From CAZDGB01 sp964504645 (GTDB lineage Bacteria > Planctomycetota > Planctomycetia > Planctomycetales > Planctomycetaceae): a DNA stretch of 64,000 nt. Positions 1-9,017 of the stretch are shown here, in pieces. Position numbers and translations under genes: made by a program. The stretch spans positions 1 to 64,000 of the forward strand of contig CAZDGB010000001.1 of NCBI GenBank assembly GCA_964504645.1. The letters run 5' to 3'. Position 1 is the first letter of the stretch. Each line of letters begins with the position of its first letter. A model generated the notes under the pieces. The model did not search any database, was not told where the DNA came from, and saw only the letters and a list, made by a program, of their open reading frames with translations.

Positions 1-2450
1 TGGCCCAGAACTGGAACATGCGCGAGGTGCTGGTCGACAAACAGGGGAACTTCGGCTCGCTCGCCGGCCTACCTCCCGCGGCGATGCGGTACACCGAAGC
101 CCGGCTGTCCGGCATCGCGGCGGAAATGCTCGATGACCTGAAGCGCGACACGGTCGACTTCGTGCCGACGTATGACCAGCAGCGCCGCGAACCGGTCGTA
201 TTGCCGTCGCGATTTCCGAATCTGCTCGTCAATGGATCGACGGGCATCGCCGTCGGCATGGCGACCAGCGTGCCACCGCACAACCTCGCGGAGGTTTGCC
301 GGGCCGTCACCGTGATGATCGACAACCCGGATTGCACGCTCGACGATCTCATCGACGTGTTGCCCGGTCCTGACTTTCCCACCGGCGGAGTGATCTGCGG
401 CCGCTTGGGCATCCGGCAAGGCTACTTGCAGGGCCGGTCCACGCTCGTGCTGCGGGCCAGGACGCGGTTCATCACCGAGAAGAATACCGACATCATCGAA
501 GTCACGGAGATTCCGTATCTCGAAACCCGCGACCGCGTCAAAGAGAAGCTCGAACAACTCGTCCGCGACGACAAGATCAAGGGCATCTCCCGCATTATCG
601 ATCTCACCGACCGGACGCTGCCGCCGTGGCAAGTCTGCCTGCACGTCGTGCTGAAACGCGATGGTGACAAGGAAGTCGTCCTCAACCAGTTGTTCCAGTA
701 TTCGCCGCTGCAATCGACCGTCAGCGTGATTTTCCTGGCGCTCGTGGGCAACCGGCCGCAGTTGTTGCCGCTGCGCGATCTCATCGGCGAGTTCATCCGG
801 CACCGCGTCACCGTGCTGCGGCGGCGGACGGAATTCCTGCTCGGCGAAGCCCGCAAGCGGAAGCACACCGTCGAAGGCCTGCTGATCGCGCAGATCGACA
901 TCGACCAGGTGATCTCCACGATCCGCAGCTCGCCAAGCCGGGCCGAGGCGAAAGACCGCCTGCAACAGATTCAGATTCCCGCCACGCTGGTGGCCCGCGC
1001 GCTGGGGGAAACCGGCTTTCAGTCGCTGCAGGACGAAGTCGGTGTGAAGGAAACGTATTCGCTCTCCGCGAATCAATCCGAAGCCATCGTCTCGATGCAG
1101 CTTGGCTCGCTGGCGAACCTCGAACGCGAAAAGCTCGGCGACGAGCACGGCAAGCTGCTGATCGAAATCGGCGAATACCTGCGGCTCTTGTCCGACGAGG
1201 CGAACCTGCGGGCCGTCGTCCGCGAGGAAATGCAGACGCTGATCGAGAAGTACGGCAACAAGCGCCGCACAGAGATCACCGACGAAGAGCTCGGCGACTA
1301 CGACCAGGAAGCCCTCATCGCCGAGGAGTCGATGGTCGTCACCCTCACGCAGCGCGGCTACGTGAAGCGCACGCCCCTCAGCGTCTACCAGGCGCAGAAC
1401 CGCGGCGGCAAAGGCATCACCGGCGCGAAGACCGACGACGACGATCCCATCGAACACCTCTTCGTCGCCAGCACGCACGACTACCTGCTGTTCTTCAACG
1501 ACAAGGGGAAGGTGCTCTGGTCGAAAGTGTATGAGTTGCCGCTGCAAAGCCGCACGGCGAAGGGCCGGGCGCTCGTCAACCTGCTGTCGCTGCCGGAAGG
1601 GGACCGCATCACGAGTTGCGTCGCCGCCCGCGTCTTTGACGACGACCGCTATCTGATCATGGCGACGAAGAAGGGGATCGTGAAGAAGACGGCCCTCTCG
1701 GCGTACGGCCGGCCGATGAAGGGGGGCATCATCGCTATCAACCTGCGCGAAGGGGACGAACTGATCGAAGCGATGATCGTGTCGAAGACCGAGGACGTGC
1801 TCCTCGCCGCGTCGAACGGCATGGCGATCCGCTTCGCCCAGTCCGACGCACGGGCGATGGGTCGCAACGCGTCCGGCGTGAAAGGAATCAAGCTCAGCGG
1901 CGGCACCGAACTCATCGGCATGGTCGTCGCCGACCCCGACCATTGCCTCCTCACCGTCTGCGAGAACGGCTACGGCAAACGGACCCCGTTCGGCGTCGGC
2001 GGCGAAGTGACGGAAGGCGAACCGGCGGACGGCGAACCCGCCGGCGATGAATCACCCGCGGACGAAACGCTCGCCGCGGAAGAGACGGAAGCGGAAGACG
2101 ATGCGGAAACGTCCGACGACGACAGCGAGGATTCCGTCAGTTCCGGCATGCAATACCGCCGGCAACGCCGCGGCGGCAAAGGCCTGCGCGACATCAAGAC
2201 GACGGCCCGCAACGGCAAAGTGGTGAAGATCCTCTCCGTCTCGCCGGGCGACGAAGTCCTGATGGTCACATCGCAGGGCATGATCCAGCGGATTCGCGCC
2301 GCCGACATCAGCGAGATCGGCCGCAACACGCAAGGGGTCCGCGTGATCCGTCTGGACGCGGAAGACAAACTCGCCTCCATCGCCCGCATCCCCAGCGAAA
2401 TCGCCGGCGACGCCCCGACGACGCCCCCACCCGCGAACGAACCCGGTTAA
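1..2450 (+). CDS. gyrA: DNA gyrase subunit A, 5'-truncated by the window edge
   Basis: ATP-dependent negative supercoiling of DNA together with GyrB. The reading frame is open from base 3, and about 100 N-terminal codons lie outside the window. The catalytic tyrosine is in MRYTEAR (TAC at 90-92), followed by the conserved block NLLVNGSTGIAVGMAT. The C-terminal beta-pinwheel starts with a GyrA-box-like QNRGGKG (about 1396-1416). A second box-like QRRGGKG lies near 2160-2180. Between the GYGKRT strand and that second box is an acidic Glu/Asp/Ala-rich insert of about 50 residues (about 2000-2155) that has no counterpart in Escherichia coli GyrA. ParC is an alternative, but box and CTD architecture favour GyrA. 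Confidence 0.95.
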   Translation, partial: AQNWNMREVLVDKQGNFGSLAGLPPAAMRYTEARLSGIAAEMLDDLKRDTVDFVPTYDQQRREPVVLPSRFPNLLVNGSTGIAVGMATSVPPHNLAEVCRAVTVMIDNPDCTLDDLIDVLPGPDFPTGGVICGRLGIRQGYLQGRSTLVLRARTRFITEKNTDIIEVTEIPYLETRDRVKEKLEQLVRDDKIKGISRIIDLTDRTLPPWQVCLHVVLKRDGDKEVVLNQLFQYSPLQSTVSVIFLALVGNRPQLLPLRDLIGEFIRHRVTVLRRRTEFLLGEARKRKHTVEGLLIAQIDIDQVISTIRSSPSRAEAKDRLQQIQIPATLVARALGETGFQSLQDEVGVKETYSLSANQSEAIVSMQLGSLANLEREKLGDEHGKLLIEIGEYLRLLSDEANLRAVVREEMQTLIEKYGNKRRTEITDEELGDYDQEALIAEESMVVTLTQRGYVKRTPLSVYQAQNRGGKGITGAKTDDDDPIEHLFVASTHDYLLFFNDKGKVLWSKVYELPLQSRTAKGRALVNLLSLPEGDRITSCVAARVFDDDRYLIMATKKGIVKKTALSAYGRPMKGGIIAINLREGDELIEAMIVSKTEDVLLAASNGMAIRFAQSDARAMGRNASGVKGIKLSGGTELIGMVVADPDHCLLTVCENGYGKRTPFGVGGEVTEGEPADGEPAGDESPADETLAAEETEAEDDAETSDDDSEDSVSSGMQYRRQRRGGKGLRDIKTTARNGKVVKILSVSPGDEVLMVTSQGMIQRIRAADISEIGRNTQGVRVIRLDAEDKLASIARIPSEIAGDAPTTPPPANEPG

Positions 2451-2504
2451 GCCGCGCACGCTCAAGCTCTACGAGCGGGCAAGCCGGTATCGACAAATGC
2501 CGGT

Positions 2505-3452
2505 TCAATCCCTGCCTGCGAACGCAGGTTCCTTCCGGGAGAGTTCGGGCATTGGCAAGTCGCCCTCCGCGGTCCGCAGTGCCGTGACGTTCCGTTCGAT
2601 TGTCGCCGTGATGTCGGTCAGCGGCAGATGGCTGAGGTTCCGTTCGGAGAACGGGTTCTGCAGTTCGGAACCGATGCGGTCGAGCGCCAGCAACGAATAG
2701 GCGACGAGCATGGTGACGAGCGGGACCAGAGATTCCCAATGCATTCGATGCAACAGCGCAAAAGGGAGCGAGACGAGAAAAATCGCCAGAAAGCGCCGAA
2801 TCTTGATGCAGTAGACCAAGGGCAGCGGAGACTTGAGAATCCGCTCGCAGCCGCCCAAATGGTCAATCAACTGCGCCCGTTCCTTGTCGATCTGCAGAAA
2901 CGCCCAATGATTCAGTCCCCCTTGTTCGCAGGCGGCATTCAGCAACCCCGCCAGATGCGCCGCGACGGCGCAGGGAGCGTGATCGGCCGCGGCGATGCGT
3001 TGGGCGGCCGCGGGACCGATCAGCGGCTCGAGGGCGGTTGCCGGCGATTGATTCCGCAAAAAGCACCGCGCCGCGTGCGGGAACGCCGCGGTCCAACGGA
3101 TGAATTGCGCCCGCCATTCTTCATCTGCGGGGCCGTATTTCAACCCGCTGATCGCGAGGTTGCGCGACTGGTTGACGATGCCGCCCCATAGTTTCCGGGC
3201 CTCCCACCAGCGGTCGTATCCCGCGTTCGTCCGCAGGATCAGCAGCAGGCCGAGGGCCGCACCGACCAGTTCGTGCGGGGCAATCGCAATGCCCAACCGC
3301 ACGCCGGACCAGCGCTCCGACAACCACGCCGCCAGGCAGATTCCTGCGGCAATGACGCCGAAGACACAGACGTCCGGCAGCACCTTCGGCGTCGCCGATC
3401 CCTTCCAGGCAAAGGCGTCTCTCCAGAAACTTCTGTGCGCTACATCGACCAT
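2505..3452 (-). CDS. Bestrophin-family membrane channel protein
   Basis: A 315-residue bestrophin/YneE-type protein, predicted to be an anion channel of the inner membrane. The N-terminal half has hydrophobic segments around residues 24-45 and 60-75, followed by the family block RTNAGYDRWWEARKLWG and then NQSRNLA. Another hydrophobic stretch (about 215-255) precedes the C-terminal LPLTDITATIERN element. The ATG lies 22 bases downstream of the stop of the carbonic anhydrase gene on the same strand, so the two are probably co-transcribed. Family membership is clear. The permeant ion is not visible in the sequence; bicarbonate is an inference from the neighbour. Confidence 0.9.
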   Translation of the reverse strand: MVDVAHRSFWRDAFAWKGSATPKVLPDVCVFGVIAAGICLAAWLSERWSGVRLGIAIAPHELVGAALGLLLILRTNAGYDRWWEARKLWGGIVNQSRNLAISGLKYGPADEEWRAQFIRWTAAFPHAARCFLRNQSPATALEPLIGPAAAQRIAAADHAPCAVAAHLAGLLNAACEQGGLNHWAFLQIDKERAQLIDHLGGCERILKSPLPLVYCIKIRRFLAIFLVSLPFALLHRMHWESLVPLVTMLVAYSLLALDRIGSELQNPFSERNLSHLPLTDITATIERNVTALRTAEGDLPMPELSRKEPAFAGRD

Positions 3453-3474
3453 CGACGTTTTCCCCCAACTCCAT

Positions 3475-4146
3475 TCAAATCGACATCACGCCGCGCCGGC
3501 TGACCGAACTTTCGTCGTCCGCCAACTGATACTCCGCCAGCGGAACAAATTGTCCCTGACCGGAATCGAACGCGAAGACTTCACCCGTCTCAATCTTGTA
3601 GACCCAGCCGTGCAAATGCAGGTCCCGCTTGACGAGCCGGGAGGCGACCGCCGGCAGCGTCCGCACGTTTTCCAATTGCACCAGCACGTTCTCCTGCACG
3701 GTTGCCGTCAACAGCCGCTGTCCGTCCAAGTGTCCGTAGTTGTCGCGGATGATGCGCTGCGTCGTCTCCGCGTGCGACAGCCAGGTGGCGACGGAAGGCA
3801 AGCCCGACAAGGTCTCGGGCTGCAGCAGTCCGCGCATCGCCCCGCAGTGCGAATGCCCGCAGACGATGATGTCCTTGACTCCCAATCCGGCGACGGCGAA
3901 TTCGATGGTGGCCGCTTCGCCTCCCGCCCCGGCCCCGTGCGGGGGGACGATGTTCCCCGCATTCCGTAGGATGAACAGTTCCCCGGGTTGAGAATGTGTC
4001 AACAGGTTCGGGTCAATGCGCGAATCGCTGCAGGTGATGAACAACGTATCCGGCGACTGGCCTTGTGCCAACTGCTCGAACAGCCCTTGCAGCGGTCGAA
4101 AGTCGCGCGTCTGGAACTGATGAATTCCCTGGATCAGCTTTTGCAT
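3475..4146 (-). CDS. Beta-class carbonic anhydrase
   Basis: Reversible hydration of CO2 to bicarbonate by a zinc enzyme, 223 residues with the ATG used here. Zinc ligands are visible as C39-x-D41-x-R43 (TCSDSRID) and H98-x-x-C101 (CGHSHCGA), the canonical beta-class set with its Asp-Arg dyad. The open frame could begin at a GTG 12 bases upstream. The ATG at 4146 is preferred because GGAGG sits five bases before it, inside those upstream codons. It is the first gene of a probable two-gene unit with the bestrophin. The C-terminus (EYQLADDESSVSRRGVMSI) is unremarkable. Confidence 0.93.
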   Translation of the reverse strand: MQKLIQGIHQFQTRDFRPLQGLFEQLAQGQSPDTLFITCSDSRIDPNLLTHSQPGELFILRNAGNIVPPHGAGAGGEAATIEFAVAGLGVKDIIVCGHSHCGAMRGLLQPETLSGLPSVATWLSHAETTQRIIRDNYGHLDGQRLLTATVQENVLVQLENVRTLPAVASRLVKRDLHLHGWVYKIETGEVFAFDSGQGQFVPLAEYQLADDESSVSRRGVMSI

Positions 4147-4431
4147 CAACGCCTCCACGACAATTGTTTTACCAATGGGGATTGCGAGGTTACGCGAAGT
4201 CAGTAACGCTCACGCGCCCGCTTCGGATTACGATTTCGTCAGGTTTTCCGTTGGAAGCTGTGAAAAATCCGCCGAGTTGCCACAACGTATTTTTGTTTCT
4301 CTGGTTACAGCGCAAATGCAAATTCAATACCATTAAGCTGTCGAACAGGCGATGTCTTTCGATTCCGCCCTCAGAATTCCACTGATCCGCCGCCAGCCAC
4401 CCGTCGTTATCATGGCGGAAAGGGCATGGCC

Positions 4432-5094
4432 ATGCAGATCGAATGGCGCAAAGAACTTCCGCATCTGATCGTGCTGGCGGCGTTGCTGGTCGTCGCCGGA
4501 CTCGTCTGGCCGCTCGCGCCGGAGCGGATGCCCGTGCATTGGAATCTGGCCGGCGAAGCCGATCGTTTCGGCGGCAAGTTCGAAGGCGTGCTGGTTGTGC
4601 CGCTGCTGACCCTCGGGCTCTACTGGCTGCTCTTGCTCATCCCGTTCTTCGACCCGCGGCGGGAGAACTACGCTCGATTTCAGAGGCCGTACCGGGTGAT
4701 CCGGTGGAGCTTGACGCTGTTCATGGCGGCGCTGTACGGCCTGACGCTTGCCGCTGCGTTCGGCCGCCCGGTCGATATGTCGCTGTGGCTCTCGCTGCTG
4801 ATGAGTCTACTGTTCGTCGTGATCGGCGGGACGCTCGATGGGGTGCAGCCGAACTGGTTCGTCGGCGTTCGCACACCGTGGACGCTGTCGAGTTCGCTCA
4901 GTTGGACGAAGACGCACCGCGCGGCGAAGTGGGTTTTCGTCGCGCTCGGCCTGACATTCGTGCCGCTCGGAGTGTGGAAGACCCCGGCGACGCTGGCCTT
5001 GGTGTTCGCCACTGGCTTGGGCGGCGCCGCGGGGCTGGTCATCTACTCGTATCTGATCTGGAAGTCCGATCCGGATCGCGTGACGACCAGTTGA
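4432..5094 (+). CDS. SdpI/DUF1648-family integral membrane protein
   Basis: About 220 residues with roughly six hydrophobic segments. The N-terminus fits DUF1648 (transmembrane helix followed by PERMPVHWNLAGEADRFG), and the C-terminal half fits SdpI/YhfL (PNWFVGVRTPWTLSS, then SWTKTHRAAKW). In Bacillus, SdpI gives immunity to the SdpC toxin and signals to a repressor. No toxin or repressor gene is next to this one, so the role is open. AGGG lies about seven bases before the chosen ATG; an in-frame ATG six bases upstream has it too close. Confidence 0.85.
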   Translation: MQIEWRKELPHLIVLAALLVVAGLVWPLAPERMPVHWNLAGEADRFGGKFEGVLVVPLLTLGLYWLLLLIPFFDPRRENYARFQRPYRVIRWSLTLFMAALYGLTLAAAFGRPVDMSLWLSLLMSLLFVVIGGTLDGVQPNWFVGVRTPWTLSSSLSWTKTHRAAKWVFVALGLTFVPLGVWKTPATLALVFATGLGGAAGLVIYSYLIWKSDPDRVTTS

Positions 5095-5110
5095 GTCATG
5101 GTGCGGGTTC

Positions 5111-5192
5111 GGGTGGCACGCCCTGAGGCTCGGCGAAGGGCGTGGTTTTCGATTCCCCGCCACGCCCATCGAAGACTCTGGGCGTGCCACCC
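5111..5192. repeat. Intergenic hairpin, GGGTGGCACGCCC family
   Basis: The left arm (5111-5145) and right arm (5160-5192) are imperfect inverted copies that begin and end with GGGTGGCACGCCC / GGGCGTGCCACCC. The same family occurs at 24251-24331. It lies between the convergent SdpI-like and VWA genes, so it could act as a bidirectional terminator, but there is no T-run. Confidence 0.85.
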
Positions 5193-5207
5193 ATTTTGAT
5201 GAACCGA

Positions 5208-7367
5208 CTACTTCACCAGCTTCCCGCCGCGGGTGTTGATGATGTTCTTGAAGATCTCCACCATCCGCTGCTCGTATTCGGCGGGGTTGCCGCTGCCGTG
5301 CATGCTCTGGCCGCCGTTGTCGGTGTCGGCCATGCGGGCGATGCGGTCCATGAAATCGTAGTCGCAGCCCATTCCCATGCCGACCGGCCACATCTTGTCG
5401 TGCCCCGGCTGCATCTGGTCCGTCTGCATCAGCACCGAGTTGTACCACGGATACTGCGCGTCGTAGTAATCGCTGTCCGGATTATTCGACATGTACGAGG
5501 CGATGGACGAATCGCTCGATTGCCAGACGTTCGGCACGCCGTCGGTCAGCAGCACCACCACCTTTTTGGCATAGCCGCGGCCCTGTCCCCCTTCGCCGGG
5601 CGACTTGAGATGGTTGCGGGCCAGCACGATGCCGTTCTCGGTCGCCGTGCTGTTGCCGACGTCGCTGACAGCCTGCAGCTTCCGGCAGGCGTCTTTGGCG
5701 GAGGCGTAGTTGTCGGTGAGCGGCAGCACCAGTTGCGGCGCGTGATACGCATCGATGGCGTCGAACGTGACGATCGACACGCGGTCGCCGACTCCCGGGC
5801 CCAAGCCGTTGTTCTTCTTGGCGATTTCCTGGATGCCGCGAATCAGCGACCGGCGGAGCGAATGCGTGGGCTGTTCCGACGGCGGGAACGAATACGATTC
5901 GCCATTGACCGCTTCATTGTGGTACGCGCAGTTCGGGCTGAGGACCGACAGTTGCGTTTTGATGCCCGTCGACGGCCCGGCATTCGTGGAATTGGCGACG
6001 TCGGGACTCCGGTCGCGGCCGAAGTCCATCATGAATTGCACGTAGGTGATGTAACCCAGGTTGTTCCGCCACTGCGACGCCAGCGAGGACGACGCCGACG
6101 GAAACGTCGACTTGTTCGGATTGTTGAACCCGGTGATGCGGTCGCCGTCCTGGCTCGGCGGCAACGTGACTTTCAGCGTCGAGCCGTTGCGCGGCAAGCC
6201 GGTGTAGGTCGCGGTGAATGCCGTTTCGGCCAACAGCGCGGCGATCGACGCGGACGAGGCATCCGCCAACTGGCCGAGATCGCGGGGCAGGCCGCGGTTC
6301 GGAAGGCCGGCGAAATCGCGGAACTTCAAATCGTCGAGGGCCCCGGTCGGCGGCTTTGGCGCGGGCGTTCCTCCGCCACCTCCGCCACCTCCGCCTCCGC
6401 CGCCACCACTACCACCGCCGCCGCTGCTGGGGGGCGAGGGCGGATTGGCGCCGACGCTGCGCGATTCGATCACGTAGTCGAGGTACGCCGTCCAGTAGTT
6501 CAGGCTCGCCGCGTTGCCGGAGTTCGGCGCGGGCTTCGCATTCGGCATGAGGAGCGTCAACTGGTTGTCGATGATCCACGAATAGGCCTTCGTCTTCCGC
6601 ACGGCCTCGGTGTCGTTGTTCTTGATCCGGTACTTGCTGGCGACCGTGGTCAACGTCAGCGGGCCGTCGTCCTGCGTCATCGCGGCATAGGCCAGATTGT
6701 TCTTCGGCAACAGCAGCGTCTCGCCGACGTATTGCACCAGCCCCGGATAGGCGCCGAAGCCGAGATCGGTATAAACCTGCTGGACCAGCGAATTGGCGAT
6801 CGGGGGCAGCCCCTGCGACGACAGTTTGCCGTTGATCGCCGTCGACGACCAGCACGGCTCGGTGTCGTCGTTCATCGAGCCCGACAAATCGACGCAGAAG
6901 ACGATGTCGCGCGGGCTGACCATCGCCACGGCGGACCGGGACATCGAAAACTGGTTCGTCCCGATCACCGGCGCGAAGAACAGCGAATGATTCTGCACGC
7001 GAGCCGTGACGCGGATGGCGTTGGGATTCGCCGAGCCCGGCGCGAACGTCTTCGCCGTCATGTCGAAGACGCCGAACTCGATGTCCGACGGCTTGAGCAT
7101 AACGCTCGAGCCGCCGGCGCGATTCTGGGCCGCAGTCGTTTGCGCTTCCTGGACGACGGCCGGCTGGCCGTTCGCCAGTTGGGCGATGCCGCCGAGCGCC
7201 GCGGCATCCGCGGCGTTCTGCAACTCGGTCGCCACCACGGACATGTAACTGGCGTCGACCGCGAAGGCCGCGAAGCCGAAGATCACGACCAGCAACACTG
7301 CCGCGAGGACGAGAATCGCCCCGCTCCGCGACGATTTTTCTTCGGACCGTAAACGAACCGTGAACAT
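5208..7367 (-). CDS. TadG-like pseudopilin-type protein with von Willebrand factor A domain
   Basis: About 719 residues. A short basic N-terminus and one transmembrane segment (about residues 18-38) are followed by VDASYMSVVATELQNAADAAAL, the hallmark of TadE/TadG Flp-pilus proteins. The VWA domain begins near residue 155 with RDIVFCVDLSGSMND, which carries the MIDAS motif DxSxS. An almost pure glycine tract lies at about residues 314-330 (bases 6378-6425). The C-terminal part returns to VWA-like sequence (VVLLTDGVPN). GGAG eight bases before this ATG supports it over an in-frame GTG at 7406. No other tad gene is nearby. Probably membrane-anchored and facing outward. Confidence 0.8.
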   Translation of the reverse strand: MFTVRLRSEEKSSRSGAILVLAAVLLVVIFGFAAFAVDASYMSVVATELQNAADAAALGGIAQLANGQPAVVQEAQTTAAQNRAGGSSVMLKPSDIEFGVFDMTAKTFAPGSANPNAIRVTARVQNHSLFFAPVIGTNQFSMSRSAVAMVSPRDIVFCVDLSGSMNDDTEPCWSSTAINGKLSSQGLPPIANSLVQQVYTDLGFGAYPGLVQYVGETLLLPKNNLAYAAMTQDDGPLTLTTVASKYRIKNNDTEAVRKTKAYSWIIDNQLTLLMPNAKPAPNSGNAASLNYWTAYLDYVIESRSVGANPPSPPSSGGGGSGGGGGGGGGGGGGTPAPKPPTGALDDLKFRDFAGLPNRGLPRDLGQLADASSASIAALLAETAFTATYTGLPRNGSTLKVTLPPSQDGDRITGFNNPNKSTFPSASSSLASQWRNNLGYITYVQFMMDFGRDRSPDVANSTNAGPSTGIKTQLSVLSPNCAYHNEAVNGESYSFPPSEQPTHSLRRSLIRGIQEIAKKNNGLGPGVGDRVSIVTFDAIDAYHAPQLVLPLTDNYASAKDACRKLQAVSDVGNSTATENGIVLARNHLKSPGEGGQGRGYAKKVVVLLTDGVPNVWQSSDSSIASYMSNNPDSDYYDAQYPWYNSVLMQTDQMQPGHDKMWPVGMGMGCDYDFMDRIARMADTDNGGQSMHGSGNPAEYEQRMVEIFKNIINTRGGKLVK

Positions 7368-7502
7368 GGCCGGCGCTCCGGGAGCCCAGTTGACAAATGG
7401 CGACACCTCAAACCTAGGTCATGTGGGAGCCGAGTCAAACCGCACAGACGGAAAATTCCGCATACCGGCGACTCCCAGGCGATTCCCTGAAATAATGGGC
7501 GC

Positions 7503-8117
7503 ATGCCTGCATCGCGATACATCCTGGGATCCCGTTCGCCGCGGCGGTTGGAGTTGCTGACGTTGCTCGTGCCGGCGGAGCGGATTGACGTCTTGCCCCC
7601 GCGTTCGCCGGACGAAGCCGGTTTCGACGGTCTCGGCGATGAGGCGGCGATCGCGGCCCGGTTGCGGGACATCGTCGCTGCAAAGCAGCGCGATGTCGAT
7701 TCACAACTCTCCGCGGAGGCTCGCCGCGACGCCGTCGCAATTGTCGCGGATACGATCATTGTGGCCGCCGCGGACGACGTTCCCCTCGTGCTCGGTCAGC
7801 CGCCGCAACCGGAATGGCGATCCGTCGTGCGGCAATGGTTCTCGGAGTTCTATTCCGGCCGCACTCATCAGGCGTGGACCGGCCTGCGAATGTGGAACGA
7901 GCGCGGCCTGCTCCATGAGGAGATCGTCAAGACCGCCGTGACGTTCCGCCCGATCACGCCGGCGGAAATCGACTGGTATCTCTCGACCGAGGAATCCCTC
8001 GGCAAAGCCGGTGGCTACGCGCTGCAAGGCCTGGCAAGCCTGTTCGTGACCCGCATCGAAGGAAGTTTAAGCAACGTCGTCGGCCTCCCGCTGGAAGCCG
8101 TGCGGCGAGAAATTTGA
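7503..8117 (+). CDS. maf: Maf family nucleotide pyrophosphatase
   Basis: A house-cleaning pyrophosphatase of 204 residues that hydrolyses non-canonical nucleoside triphosphates. Seen in order: the phosphate loop LGSRSPRRLELL (residues 8-19), VADTIIV in the middle with the catalytic Asp, and the C-terminal GKAGGYALQGLASLFV and GSLSNVVGLPLEAV. These are the family signatures. The gene is divergent from the VWA gene, with about 135 bp between the starts. No strong ribosome-binding site precedes the ATG. Base preference (dTTP/UTP versus m7GTP subfamilies) cannot be assigned. Confidence 0.92.
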   Translation: MPASRYILGSRSPRRLELLTLLVPAERIDVLPPRSPDEAGFDGLGDEAAIAARLRDIVAAKQRDVDSQLSAEARRDAVAIVADTIIVAAADDVPLVLGQPPQPEWRSVVRQWFSEFYSGRTHQAWTGLRMWNERGLLHEEIVKTAVTFRPITPAEIDWYLSTEESLGKAGGYALQGLASLFVTRIEGSLSNVVGLPLEAVRREI

Positions 8118-8162
8118 GGGAGCCGGCGAGTACGGCAACTTATCGCTGTCCTGAAAGAAGAG

Positions 8163-8246
8163 TTTTTTGCCACGGATGATACGGATCAACACGGATTTCA
8201 GAGCCGTCTTTCAAAGACGTGCCCTCCGTTTTATCCGTGGCAAAAA
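8163..8246. repeat. Intergenic hairpin, CCACGGAT family
   Basis: The left arm (8163-8186) carries TTTTTTGCCACGGAT. The right arm (8225-8246) carries the complement ATCCGTGGCAAAAA. The same sequence family appears at 40501-40525. It lies between the maf and Nudix genes; the right-arm A/T ends could give a terminator-like structure. Confidence 0.8.
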
Positions 8247-8333
8247 TGCCTTTTGACTTTGCTCAGCGCAACTTCAAAACGCTCTCGCTATGATTCTGAC
8301 GACCGTTCGCGCGTTTCACCGGAAAGATGATTC

Positions 8334-8948
8334 ATGACTTTGTCCGCCGAGGCTCAGACCGAGCATGTGTTGTGCGTGCCGACGCTGTTGTTCCACCAGA
8401 TCGGTTACTTCCAGGGGTTTTTGAAGGACGTCGACCGGCATCTGAAGACGTTGCTCGACCCCGCGTTCACCAGCTTCCGGCCGCGGAGCGAAGTCGAAGA
8501 AGACCCGAGCTACAAACAACTGATCCCGTATTGCCTCTTCCGGCACGACGGGCAGATTTTTCACTACCGCCGGGGGAAAGCCGGGGGCGAAGGCCGGCTG
8601 CACTCCAAGCGGTCGGTGGGGATCGGCGGGCACATTTCCTCGACCGACCGGCTCACGGGCGACCGGAGATACGACGAGGCGATGCACCGCGAAATCGAAG
8701 AGGAAGTCTTTCTGGAGTCGGGATTTCGGGACGAATGCGTCGGGATGATTAACGACGACGAAACGCCCGTGGGCAGGGTTCATTTAGGAATTGTGCACAT
8801 TTTTGACCTCGACTCGGCAAAAGTTCGCCCCAAGGAAGCGTCGATCTTAGAAACAGGATTTTGCCGTCCGCAGGAATTGCTCCGGGACAGCGACCAGTTC
8901 GAAACGTGGTCGCAAATCTGCCTGCGGCACCTGTTCGGGGGAAAGTAG
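8334..8948 (+). CDS. Nudix-type phosphoesterase
   Basis: A 204-residue protein with a Nudix-like block, GGHISSTDRLTGDRRYDEA followed by MHREIEEEVFLESG. The REIEEEV segment supplies the metal-binding glutamates of the REUxEExGU core, although the spacing from the first glycine is longer than in the strict motif. The pattern fits predicted phosphoesterases of the COG4112 type. GGAAAG eight bases upstream of the ATG is a reasonable ribosome-binding site. The substrate is unknown. Confidence 0.8.
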   Translation: MTLSAEAQTEHVLCVPTLLFHQIGYFQGFLKDVDRHLKTLLDPAFTSFRPRSEVEEDPSYKQLIPYCLFRHDGQIFHYRRGKAGGEGRLHSKRSVGIGGHISSTDRLTGDRRYDEAMHREIEEEVFLESGFRDECVGMINDDETPVGRVHLGIVHIFDLDSAKVRPKEASILETGFCRPQELLRDSDQFETWSQICLRHLFGGK

Positions 8949-9017
8949 CGCGCTCGCTTCGCGAGTGCGAATTCGCTCACAGAGTGAGCGATCGACTTTA
9001 CAAAGGAGTGTCCAGCG

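Noticed and set aside
69..1943. Minus-strand open frame of 624 codons under gyrA
   Set aside because: Shadow of gyrA in a high-GC genome; no start signal or recognisable protein feature.
5142..7352. Plus-strand open frame of 736 codons rich in Arg/Val/His
   Set aside because: It is the complement of the TadG-like VWA gene; the composition is that of a shadow frame, with no domain.
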